From: Henckelia pumila
Taxonomy: Eukaryota > Streptophyta > Magnoliopsida > Lamiales > Gesneriaceae
Length of the DNA stretch: 64,000 bases
NCBI RefSeq assembly: GCF_033568475.1
Contig: NC_133120.1
Location: 82,850,151 to 82,914,150 of the forward strand
Direction of reading: 5' to 3'
A program made the position numbers and the translations under genes. The notes beneath the pieces are model-generated. The model was not told the origin of the DNA. It searched no databases and saw nothing but the letters and a program-made list of their open reading frames with translations. This document shows positions 45,548-57,993 of this stretch, piece after piece. The stretch's first letter is position 1; every line of letters begins with the position of its first letter.

Positions 45548-46721
45548 ATGGATAGCTATTCGGAAAGTGGAGGGGCCAGCAATGGGGGTATGTTGTACCA
45601 CGAGGTACAAGAGTCGAAGCTATGCGCAGTGCATTGCGTGAACACCGTTTTGCAGGGACCCTTCTTCTCAGAGTTCGATTTGGCGGCGGTCGCTTCCGAT
45701 CTCGACCGCACCGAGCGGCAGATGATGCTCGGTTCTGTCACCGGAGACTTTCTCCCAGACCTCTCGCACAACGTTTCTCTCGACGGAGACTTCAGCATCC
45801 AGGTTTTCATCCTTTTAGCTATTTTGTTTTCAAGAATCGATTTTTTTGACCTGCGAGTGTGACGGGTTTGTTTGATGATAATTCTTGTCCAGACTGTCAG
45901 ATTCTGTGATCGTCTTTGTTCGTAGAACTTTATTACCGTGAGATACTTGTTGGAAATCAACAATTTTGGTTGTCTTTTTATGGTTCCTAGATGTTGGTTT
46001 TGGAGTTCTTTATTCTAAGCTGCCAAATGTTGGTCAGATTCTTTGAAACTACTTGGCATAATTTACACTACGCTGAACACTTATTGGATATAGTTTAGCA
46101 ATCATCGTACCAAATTTCCGAGTGATTAAAATATTTCGGTTGCAGGTAGTGGAAAAAGCATTGGAGGTGTGGGGTTTGGAAGTCATTCCGCTGGACAGTC
46201 CTGTGGCTGAGCCAGCCCAGATTGATCCAGAAATGGAAAATGCGTTTATATGCCACTTGCAAGATCATTGGTTTTGCATTAGAAAAGTTAATGAAGAGTG
46301 GTACAATTTTGACAGTCTCTACCCAGCACCCGAACATCTCTCAAAGTTTTACCTTTCGGCCTACCTAGACTCTTTGAAGGGCTTTGGCTGGAGTATTTTT
46401 CTTGTGAGGGGGAATTTTCCGAAGGAGTGTCCCATCTCATCCTCCGAAGCTTCCAATGGTTATGGGCAGTGGCTGTCACCTGAAGATGCGCAGCGGATCA
46501 CCAAGTCCTGCAACTCAACCACGAGAACCCACCAAGGAGCTAATCGGCAGCATCCTGATCGCTACACCGAACATGATGAAGCAGAAATGCTTCAAGATGA
46601 TGAAGATGAAGACTTAAAAGCTGCAATAGCTGCGAGTTTGATTGATTCTTCACCAGCGATTGAAACACGGCCTGCCCCCGCAGAAAATGAAAATAAGATC
46701 AGTGGTGCAGAACAGGCATGA
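45548..46721 (+). CDS. ATXN3: ataxin-3 homologue (Josephin deubiquitinase)
   Basis: Two exons, 45548-45802 and 46146-46721 (GT-AG), join in phase to give 276 residues. The Josephin domain spans about residues 15-185. It holds the oxyanion Gln21 and catalytic Cys26 in QESKLCAVHC, His126 in DHWFCIRKV, and an Asp141 in YNFDSL where human ataxin-3 has Asn134. A single ubiquitin-interacting motif lies at about 238-253 (EDLKAAIAASLIDS). There is no polyglutamine tract. Ataxin-3 trims ubiquitin chains and works with Cdc48/p97 in protein quality control; that role is from the family. It is the only gene here with all catalytic residues visible and no defect. The telo-boxes and G-boxes upstream are plausible regulators. 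Confidence 0.93.
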
Positions 46722-46968
46722 GAGGAAGTGTTTGTTATGAAACGATGGCTTCTTGGTTGCTCTGTACATTTTTATTCGTACAATAAACTAAAGAAAACTA
46801 GTACCAGGATGATGATTATAAACTGGGCCACTGGGGGATTTTTTTTACCATGCATATATATTTTTTCTTTTCCAAATAATATTGCAGCCAATTTGAATAT
46901 TTATTCTCTGTAACTGGTTTTGGAGCTAAGATGATGGCCGGATTGTTAAATATTTTTTTTACATGCTG

Positions 46969-47112
46969 TAATGTTAGACTATAGCTTTAGTTAGATGCAA
47001 ACCTTTGTATGAAGTCCTTTTCTTTTTCCTTTTCCCCTTGTAATGTTAGACTATAGCTTTAGTTAGATGCAAACCTTTGTATGAAGTCCTTTTCTTTTTC
47101 CTTTTCCCCTTG
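46969..47112. repeat. perfect 72-bp tandem duplication downstream of ataxin-3
   Basis: The unit at 46969-47040 (starting TAATGTTAGACTATAGC, ending TTTTCCCCTTG) is repeated exactly at 47041-47112. It lies in or just after the 3' UTR. Confidence 0.93.
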
Positions 47113-49830
47113 TATGCCACTTTTGGAAAGTACTTTACTTTGCTTTCAGTGCATCCAACACTCAATTATCCAAAATGCAAGGTCAAGTCATGCAATATCC
47201 ACTTTCTATCAGTCTAGTTTAAGGCGAAAAGAGACCTTGTTCTCTATATCGTAAATAAAAATAAGCTGTAATACATCCATGTCAGCAAGCTGGAGCTCCT
47301 TACACTGGAGTATGTTCTGCCTCATTTTGGCTGTTAGAGACCAGAAGCTGGTAATAGAGTGGTGGAAGAGGGGAGGTTTGTGCCACCTGTTTGGGAAACA
47401 GTTTGCATTGTCCTGGGGTGCATGGCAGACCTTGAAGGCGGTTGATCTCTAAATTTGTTGTGCCGGCTTTCATGAATCATGATCATGAAACTGCAGAAGC
47501 TGAAAGTGGAGAAAAGATGGTTCCTGGGGTTTGCACGAAAAGTAGGATAATTTCCTTATTGGTTCTTGTGGGATGATTCGAAGCATGAATCTTGTTAATA
47601 TGCCACTCAAATTCAGTTTTTCCTATAAAGGACTTGAGACAGCAAGGGATGGTATGAAGATCGGTGATTGTCTGTATCTTCAGAATACGTAACCAGGAAG
47701 AAATGAAAATGGAAATAAAATGCATCAACTAGCCTTAAATTGCAAACAACCTCTTCAAGATTAATATCTTCACCATTTGAGAAAGAAAGCAGGCACTTTC
47801 GAGTGCCTAGCATGCGAAAACTGACGCTGCTTATTTCACAAATGCTTTCGCCTATACAAGTGAATATCTTTCTTTAGATATACAAGTTTATGCAGATCAA
47901 CTATATCATGCCAAAAGAGTGAGCAGACGAATAACTAGATAGCGCTTACATGAAGCAAAAGAGAATCACTCCTAGCCTGTCCAGACAGAGGGCATGCTCT
48001 GTGCTCAAAGGGCTCTGCAATAACATAGAGAGCACAAACACGAGACCTATTCATTTTGTAAGAGATTATTAGCCTTGTCTTTGTAAAACAAAAACAAAGC
48101 TAGCATGAGTGTCTCACAAGAAACTGATAATGAGTGCCGCAACAAGAGCAACACGAGATGTTTAGAAGCTCAATTGATACCGGAAATTCTTCCGGTTCTG
48201 GTTCTTGTTTAGTTCCTACTTTAGCTACTATTTGATTAAAGAGGAATAATAACATGTATGCAGCAACAATTGCTGCATTTTCTGAAGTACAACAAAGCAG
48301 GTTAACACCAGAATATGTTCTCTAACAAAAAGAGCCTGCGAACGAATTCTGAAGCTTAGAATCCTAGAGAACAGAGAACTCAATAACACATGAGAGAGAA
48401 GGATATGGAGTATGAACAGTAATATACATAATACATACTAGGCTCAGATAGATGGCAATGGGGCAGGCAACTGTTACAGCGGTCTACAGGCACAGGCTTT
48501 GTACTACCATCACTTTCATATGTTATTGAGGCTAAGGAAACGATGAAAGCAAAAATCTCTGACAGTAAAACCAAAAATGCCCACAAATCAAAAACTTCAG
48601 TGGAAATCAAGCCGTTTGCGCTTAAACATTTGAGTTCAAAACAGAGGAATTTGAAGCGTCAGAATTCTAAACGTTGAGCGCCACGTACATACATACATAG
48701 ATAGATAAGTCCGAGTGCTTGTGGGCTGTGTGTGGCCGGGCCTAAAAGTTGGTCTCAAGGCAGGATTGGGGCTTCACGTTTTGGGCCCGTTCCATTAATC
48801 CTTTTTAATCACAAAATTGAATATTATAAGATTATTATTATATATATATATATATTTACTATTATATAATAAAACAGGGGCTAGAGTAACTAATTTGAAG
48901 TCATGCTATAATTTTTGATAAATCAAAAGTACCGTTAGAAAATACAAAAACACTTCATCTTAATTTAATTAAAAAAAAATTCATAAAAATTGAAAACCTA
49001 TTTTTGTTCATTTTATTTATTTATCTATAACTATCATATATAACAAAACATCGTTTATCATTATCTATATTTTTGAATTTTAAACGATTACATCCTTATT
49101 TAACAATCAACATAATAGAATATAAAAAAATTTATTTTTAAAATTTTATTTTGATATCACATCTAGGAGTTATAATATTTTTGGATTTTTAATATTTAAT
49201 CTTAAACATCATGATAAGATCGATTAAGGTCACACCATTTATATCAAACAATTTAAAAATATAAATACATTATATTTATGTGATTTATAATAGCTATTTA
49301 TTATATCGCACACACATCAGATACTAGTATATATTATATTTGCTACATTATTCAAGCATAAATTTTAAAATTCACACATTATTTATAACATTTACAAATT
49401 TTTTAACATAACTATAGCCATATTTTTTAAAAAAAACAAAAATCTACAAAATTTTATATAAAAAATATCTTACAAAATAACTATCCACCAAAAATAAAAT
49501 GTACAAGCGCATAACACATTTACATTAACACATTCTAGTTATTCTATTGACAAATGATTAAGCAAAGGTTGCTTCATATAATTGTATTGAATAATTTTCA
49601 TATTGTTAGGTAGCAAAAAATCCAAAACAAGAGTTTGTTCCTTCCCCTGATTAGCCAGAAAATTGGTCCATGGCGTAGACCCCATCTCGATGGAAGGAAA
49701 ACAATCCTCGTATTTCCCTTCCTCGTTAAGGCAAATTCGCATATAAAAACGGTGTTATTACTTTGTAATATAATATCCACATTCTTGATTATTATAAAAG
49801 TCAACCGCCAAGAATCAAGAAATCGTGAAA
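47113..49830. other. intergenic, no supported gene
   Basis: The first 1.6 kb is less AT-rich and has short minus-strand frames with hydrophobic runs (about 48,099-48,640), but no start codon or splice layout supports a gene. From 48,800 to 49,500 it is very AT-rich, with a TA run at 48,839-48,855. Confidence 0.5.
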
Positions 49831-52822
49831 ATGGAGCAGCCATTGTTGTCAGCGGGTAAAGTTTCCGTTCCCAGTCTCGTGTCTTCATAGTAAAGCTCAA
49901 AATTCACAATCTTTATTTATTGATGCAGAGAAAAGTTCAAGTGCGAGGTGGGGTTCTTATGAGCACGTGGGTAGAGCCGGCGCCGTTATTCCTACGGCTT
50001 CGATGCCCGGAACTGAATTAAGCGTGGATGAAATTCGATTCGCCGCCGCGTTTCCTGAGGTGCATCCGCCGTCTCTTTATGCTCCCGTGGTGGGATCTCC
50101 TGCGCCTCCTGCCCAGCTCTACCCTAATGGTAAATATTTGTCGCACAATTTAGGGAGGGAGCATCGTTCAGCTGAGTGTTCATGGTTTAGATTTGGCAAT
50201 TGGGTTTCGGAAAAAAAATGTCCTTTAAAATTTTAGGTCCTTGAAAATTCAACTTCTGACGTAGGGGGAAAAAAAAAAATCGCAACTCAATTTAAGATGG
50301 TTATATTTGAGGGATTAATGTATCTAGCACAACTGAAACATGAATTTTACATTCCTGGAAATATAGTTATTTTAACATCGATCTCTCCTAAGAAACAAGC
50401 TTCCATGATTTGTTTGCATTGTTGCCATATTATTATTCCATGCAAAGGATTGATGGATTTTCCGTCTTGGATGAGTGATGAAGCGTAGTCGTGCCTGAGC
50501 AATGTAAATAGTCGTTAAGCTGAGCATTATGAATATTCATGTTGATCTTCTTTTGTTCTATATATTTAATTATTCTCTCTTTCTGAAATCTCGCATGGGT
50601 CTACCAAATTGACAGTTGAACAAGACATCGGTTACCCTCAAGATGCGTTTTACGGGCTATTAAGAGATGATGCTGCCAATATACAAAGGTCAGTTTGAAT
50701 GTGCAACCTGCTGAAAGAGTTCATTTTATTTTCTGTGTATCATACAACTTAACTGTTCTGCTGTATGGAAACTTCATTCCGAAGTCTGCATTTCACATTT
50801 AAGGTACCAAGCATGTTCTATAATTTTCCCCTTCGCCATGAACTAAAAGCGAAAGGAGGTAAGTACCGTAAAAAAAAGAAAGAGAAGCGAACGGAGGTAA
50901 GTAATTCGCCAATTTCAATATTTAGGTACTGGAAATTCTATACCTTCTTGATTGGAAATGCTTACATCTGACTTATATGGAAGGCGATGGAGAGAAAAGA
51001 GATGGTAAAATATCATACAGATCATGGGTTGGTTTATTTTTTAGATGGTGATCTGTGATTAGCATTGTTTAGCGGTAATGGAAGGAAATTTGATGGGACC
51101 AAAATGTTTCTAATCGAACAGAACTTTTGGTACTTTTACTCTTCAACATCCATAGATTGTGTTTGATGGTTGACGATTGAAAACCACTGGTATTGTGAGC
51201 CAAATTCATCTCGCTGCTCTCGACATCTACTTGGGATCTTACATATGCTTCAATTCATTCTCTGAATTGGTTTGCCATTGGCTGCCCTTTGCTTATGGGA
51301 CTTTCATTATTTTCTGAAGTATTTTAATTTAGCCACACGGCTTGTTATTGTCATACATAGGCCATAGCCACTTTATGATTGTGATTCACTGAAAACGCAG
51401 GCCTGTGTTGGATGAGGTGGAAATTCGAGAGCTACTGATAGATCATGTTGGTCATCGTTGCTGCTGGGGAAGTCGTCCTGCTCGAACATGGAAGATTCAT
51501 GCAGTAGAAAATTGTAATGTTTACGTAGGAACTATTGAAAGTTTTTTTGAGGAGAGGGATGTGAAAACTGAAAAAGAACCATACCTTGGTGGCGAAATTG
51601 ATGGAAAAGATAAGGGACCTGAGCTTCCAGTGTGGGAACTGGATTTAAGGTCTGAGTTCCCTGTTCTTTTTACACCTCATAAAGAAACACGGACCATCAT
51701 TCCTCATTCGGAATCAATTGAAAAATGCTCAGGTAAGGGAGAGGAAAAGGAACAGGCCACTATGGTTTTCAAGATGTATTTGAATGTTTTTATTTAATAC
51801 CGACCTCAATTTTGCGGCCTATCTGATTTTTGAATTTTTTGTTTGATTATGTTATCATCTGTGCAGAATGCGCAGGAAGAGGCGATATCGTGTGCCCCAC
51901 TTGCAACGCAGATCAAGATTCTGGTTTCTACAAGGTGAATCAGATGTCACAGTGTCCTACTTGTTATGGGCGAGGTTTGATTGCTCATAAAGATGGATCG
52001 GATACAAAGTGAGACGTTTTTCAGTATAATATTTTGTCCTTTCTGGATTGGAATAAGTAATTAAGTTTAACATTTGAGAATTTCCTACCCATCTGCAGAT
52101 GTCTGAAATGTACTGGGAAGGGGATGATTCCATGTGTGACTTGTGGATCTCGTGGATTGATCAAATGTGAGACGTGCAGAGCTGGTGGCTCTGTTTTGAA
52201 CCGTCAATTGGCTATCATTAAATGGTATATATTTCGACGTTACCAATATGTTTCCCAACCTTTAACCTTGTCTCTATCAAATCACCAAATATAGTATTTT
52301 CTTTTGTTTCTCTTCTCCCATTGTGCATCAAAACAGATCCTTCTTTAGACTAAATCATCGTTCTCAGTTCTTTTATGAGTGCTTCCCTCAAATGATCACA
52401 CATCAAGTGTTGATGTAAAATATATTGGGGTTTGTAGGAAAACGCTTAAAGCGAAAAAAGTAAGTGCAGCAAGTGGAGCAGCATCAGTTCCGGACGAGGT
52501 ATTCCACAGAGCAAAAGGTGTTCAGTTGTGCAATACTCAAGCTTACCAGTGCACCCCTGCCTTTTTCGCCGACTCATATTTCCTCAACAAGTTTTCTTCT
52601 GAGGTGATCAGCGAGAGGATTCCTGTACCTCCAACTGCAAGGGTGATTTGTGAAAGACACATCATATCGGTTGTGCCAGTAACTCGAGTGACCATGACTA
52701 ATCACGGTTCTTCGTTCAGTTTCTACATTATCGGGACTAGCAGGGAAGTGTACATGAAAGACTCCTATCCTTCAAGATTTTGCTGGGGGTTTTGCCCTTG
52801 CTTGGAATGGTTGAAGTTGTAG
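49831..52822 (+). CDS. SSUH2-like protein with CxxC zinc-binding repeats
   Basis: Seven exons, all GT-AG and in phase: 49831-49855, 49929-50129, 50616-50688, 51401-51732, 51867-52008, 52099-52224 and 52438-52822, giving 427 residues. The start MEQPLLSA is in a 25-base first exon. The middle has ELLIDHVGHRCCWGSRPARTWKI and VWELDLRSEFPVLF, as in SSUH2 homologues. Residues about 209-295 carry six CxxC motifs (CSEC, CPTC, CPTC, CLKC, CVTC, CETC) with GxG spacers like the DnaJ zinc centre. A C-terminal domain follows (VPPTARVICERHIISVVPVTRV). No J domain. Function in plants is unknown; a chaperone or redox role by analogy with the DnaJ centre is only inference. Confidence 0.87.
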
Positions 52823-53594
52823 TTCAATGGCTGGTGAGAATTGAGATATTTAATAAATTTTGGTTGTCAATGTGGGTCCTCACAATCGATTTGGAGGATA
52901 TATTTCTATAAATATAAACTAGTCATGGTGAACATGAATCTTATTTTGCAAGGACTTGAATCTTATTTTGCAAGGACCCGTCTGGGACGATCAAGTGATT
53001 TAAGTAAATAGTTTAAGGTGCATATTTATACGTAGTTGGGATTATAGGTAGTATTTGGGCGGGCTTCTAAAAACATTTCTCAAAAGCATTTCTCAGTTTT
53101 TCTTTCACAACTTCGAAATTTTGTGAAAGAAAAATTGAGAAGTGCAGCTCTCTCAAACTTTGTCATAAAAATTGAGAAGTGTTTCCTAGAAGTTCTTTTA
53201 AACTCTACCTTAATACAACATTTTAAACGTTAATATTGGTTCAAGGTTCCGGGTCTGATCTGATCTCTCACTTTTCCGATTCTTTATTTTTAGCAATTGA
53301 AACCAAACCTTAACCTGCTTCCAATTTCGACTCCTAAGAACAATGGTATGGCCTGCAGGTATATGCATTATGGACAATATATACCGTGGTCAAGTGCAAT
53401 TGACCCGAGGCTTGAACTGACTAATGTGATTTGTAGGTCAATGCTTTAGCCCGTAAGTATATCAATGTGCACCGAATAACAATGATAATCATGTATATAA
53501 TTTTGATCTCACGCATCATGAATCACTAAAACACGCTGATGTTTTAATAAAAAAATTTAAAATTTTTGGAACGTATGTCCACGAAATTCCTACA

Positions 53595-53647
<53 letters not shown>

Positions 53648-54956
53648 TGTCTTTGAAAGTAAAATAATGAAACAGAAATGAGAAATCAAAATCTTAGATA
53701 AGAAAAGATATCAATGAGTATATTTAATTTCACTGATTTAGCCATATTTTAAAAATGAATATAGCGTAGCGAGTAAGAGTAACAGTGTCACTGGTCTAGT
53801 GGCATGGCTGTTTAGGTAGGTAGAAATTTCGTGCGCATATTATATGTATATATATATAATTGATTCCAGGGCCATAATCATACTCGAGTAATATTAGCAA
53901 GGCCAGGTAGACGGGTAATGCTTGGCTTCCTCTGAATTCATGCAACGACATTTCAACAAGATTAAACACACAAAACAGATCGAATCTCTAAAATAAAAGT
54001 AAAGCTGTTGACATTCAACGAAGACAAGTAACATGTTCTATTAAATCGTCAGTAATGGAAAAAAAAAGGTAATAAAATTAAGTCGCATAACAAAATTTCC
54101 AAACTCGAAACAGCAAATAAAAAAGCAGCTTTATCCTCTTCACGACTTGGCCTCTTCTTGTGCTCTCTCCCCAAACTATACCAGAGCTAGAATCACTGCA
54201 AAAGTAGTGATTCAGTAAGAACTCAGCCTCAATGGGAAAAGAAAAAACCACAAAAACCATTCTAAAAGCCGAATATACACATCAAGGCCAAGACACATGG
54301 AAATGGAGAAATGTCTAATATACTCACCCACCAGTCCAATCCAGTGTGTCACCACAGTCCACAGCTAATTATATTATATAATTAGGGGGACTCCATCTCA
54401 AGAATTTCAAAAAAAATGTCATGCTTTGAGCAATCCAATGTCAAGGGAATTGTTTCTTCACTAACTACAGTTGCATTTTATTTACCTCACACAATTTTTC
54501 ACCACCCAACAAAGAAACAAAACTTACCACCTAGACGCTATGTTGAAATTTTTCATGATTTGAACTATCCATTTGTCAAAACCTTCAATAGGATCACATC
54601 ATACAACATCCGAAAACAAAGAAGTTATTCAAGACTAACAGCAGTGGTAGATTAGTAAGATCAGTTCACCGTACTAAACAAGACGAAATCACCTCAAAGA
54701 TAATATATATATGTATAATTTTGATCCTATGCATCCTAGCTATTGTGTTTTAGCAGTCCCAGAAAAAAAATAGAAACTGCTTATAGGGGATCAAAACTAT
54801 GTATATGTAAATGTATATAATATATATATGCCTCTCTCAATTTAAATTTCAACATCACCAACGCAATTACATGAGCGAGAACATTTTCACTAGAACAGCA
54901 TATCAGAAGATCGTGCACCCAAAAGAGCCACTTAACAACAAGTTTGAGTGGTCACC
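52823..54956. other. intergenic, with a TA microsatellite
   Basis: No gene was recognised. A (TA)n tract lies at about 53,597-53,644. A minus-strand frame at 54,078-54,260 is unassigned. The last few hundred bases before 54,957 are likely the 3' UTR and flank of RPL35A. Confidence 0.6.
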
Positions 54957-55613
<657 letters not shown>

Positions 55614-55765
55614 TGCTGCAGAAAGATGCCTCGGATTGGCGCTGAAAGAAATAGAAGTGGCAGAAACCCTAGCAATGGAGATGAGATACAAGGGTGGATG
55701 TAAGAAAAATAGGCCTCTGAAATGGGTTGGGCTGATCCAGTTACGTTCTTCTTCAGGCCCAGTAT
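55614..55765 (-). promoter_or_regulatory. RPL35A promoter: telo-box and site II motifs
   Basis: AAACCCTA is at 55664-55671, 51 bases before the start codon on the minus strand. TGGGCT is at 55728-55733 and GGCCCA (site II TGGGCC) at 55756-55761. This pair of motifs is the standard promoter of plant ribosomal protein genes. Confidence 0.7.
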
Positions 55766-56550
55766 AGGCCCGCAGATTTTACCAATTGAAGATTATTTTT
55801 TAAAAAAAAGAGTTGAAGAAAATAAATTGAACATGTCAAATAATTATTATAATTTTAATTATAATGAGAAGGATAATACGTAGTGGCTAGCTAATTTTTT
55901 AATGCCAAGTAGATTAATTTCATGATTTTTAACAAGGTTTCCTCTAATTTTTTTTTAAAAAATAAAAGTAGCCATAGATATATATTAATATTAAGATGAT
56001 ATTGACAAATTGTTGGAATCTTGAGGGTCAGTATTTTAAGCTGTTTTTTTTTTTTGTGTGGAGATAATAATACTTAAATTCTTCAAAATAAATACTATTT
56101 TATAATGCATCAACACCTTATACTAACTACTTTGATCATTTTAATAGATGGATAAAAATACATTTTCTTTTAATTCAATAAAACTTTAATTATTTACACG
56201 TATATTATTGTTATTATTATCTATTCTATAATGCATCAACCCTTATAATAACTACTTTACTCATTTTAATGGAATAACGAAAATACCTCTTTTTTTAATT
56301 CAATAAATATTTTTTAAGAACCTATTTTTTAAAATTATAAAAAACAACTAAATGATTGTTAATTATGGTCAATAATTTTGAAAGTCCTCAAAAATAATCA
56401 ACGACTTAGTTTTTTTTTTAAAAAAAATAATTAGTAATGTTAATAGACTGCACATAAGTTATCACGTTCGTGAGGTGTTTGTATAAATAATAAATAATAG
56501 TTTAAAAAGAAGAATATTAGTGCTATCGTAAACGAAAATAGAGAAAGAAT
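55766..56550. other. AT-rich intergenic DNA with a diverged tandem repeat
   Basis: Two copies of about 105-110 bp at about 56,091-56,200 and 56,218-56,325 share TATAATGCATCAAC, TAACTACTTT and TTTTAATTCAATAAA. No gene. Confidence 0.65.
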
Positions 56551-57430
56551 TAGGGGTGTTGATGGTTCGGATAACCGCCCGATCCGAATCGAAACCGAAA
56601 ATTCGGTTTGAAACGAAAATTCGATTCGGTTTTTGGTTTTCGGATTATCGGTTTTTCGGTTCGGTTCGATTTTTTTCCGGGCTAAACCGAACCGAAAAAT
56701 CGTTTTTGTTTTTGCTTTTGTTTTTTTGTTTTTTTTTTAATTTGAATTTGAATTTGAATTTCTTTACCTATCAATTAATGTGTATATCAATATTGTGTGC
56801 TCATAAAATTAATTTCATTGAAAAACTGAAAGAACAAAAGTCATCATTCGTTCTTTAAAAAAAAACATAATTTGTTTAATTACTTATTTAATTAGTCAAA
56901 CATACATGACTTGAATTGTGAATTCAAGTTGGAAAATGTATTGATGTAGTGATTTTAAAAAATATTGACTTTTGAAATAGAAATAATTAAAAATTAATAA
57001 AGTTATTTTATTATATTATATATACACATATTTGCATTATATATTACATTATTTTATAAATTCATAAATTATTATTATTGAAATTAAAAATGTTACCAAT
57101 TTTTTTGTTTAAGTGCAATTATTTTCAAATATATTTTTCGAAGCATTAAATCACAAATATTTGATTTAACCATTAATTTTTGCAAAAAATTATTCGAATA
57201 ACTAAAAATATTTAGTTTTTTTTTTAAAAAAAGTTTTAGTTTAAATTTTTTTTTTTTTGCAAAAAAACCGATTTTTTTTTTAAAAAATGAAAAATCGAAC
57301 CGAAAAACCGAAATTATTTCGATTAAAAACAGAACATAACCGCCCAATTCGGTTCGATTTTCGGTTTGGCTTTTCGGAGAACCGAAATTTCGGTTCGGTT
57401 CGGGCCAAACCGCCCGAATGAACACCGCTT
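56551..57430. mobile_element. hAT-type non-autonomous element, 880 bp
   Basis: The ends are TAGGGGTGTTGATGGTTCGG and, inward from the right, AAGCGGTGTTCATTCGG. They are flanked by a perfect 8-bp target duplication, GAAAGAAT, at 56543-56550 and 57431-57438. Both arms (about 140 bp) are built of CGGTTCGG/CCGAACCG text and could pair; the centre is AT-rich. No transposase. Confidence 0.92.
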
Positions 57431-57993
57431 GAAAGAATATTAAAGTTTATTAAAGATGATATGAGTATCTGCAATAGAATTTGTTTTTACTAAAATCTTA
57501 ATGGGTCGTTCCAAAATACGGATGATATTTTTATCAATGCATTACTCGAACGAGATGTACAGAAATTCAATATTTTTCATTCATATTTAAATTCATAATA
57601 AAAATGAAAAACGCAAGAAATTTTGACCCAAAAAAAAATCTTGAATAAAATAGAATTTATTATTATAAGTTGTTTGATTCATCGGCTAAAACTCGATCAA
57701 AGGTAAGACATGAGAGCAATTTATTTCATGTAAACTAACGTATTCGATACCGTGAGTAAAAATGTGTAACTACTTCAGAACTCCATTCGACAATGAAAAA
57801 ATTATAGTTTTACAAGATGCATAAGAATCGATTTACAGCCACCAGTAAATCATTGATAGAGGAAAAGTGGTCGAATGCCTTATCTCAGATGCAGACATAT
57901 AGATATATTCATCTACCTGCAATTTTAGAACACACGAGAATCATATGTAGCCTAATGCTATGACAGAGATCTAAGGTTTGGTTTCTAACCAGG
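57431..57993. other. intergenic and 3' flank of FLN2
   Basis: AT-rich. No gene was recognised. Contains the 8-bp repeat of the hAT element at its left end and probably the FLN2 3' UTR from about 57,800. Confidence 0.6.

Noticed and set aside
48099-48640. Minus-strand frames with hydrophobic, membrane-like stretches
   Set aside because: No ATG start, no convincing splice sites joining them, and no recognised family; not reported as a gene.
54078-54260. 60-codon minus-strand frame considered as a last exon
   Set aside because: No recognisable domain or upstream exons.
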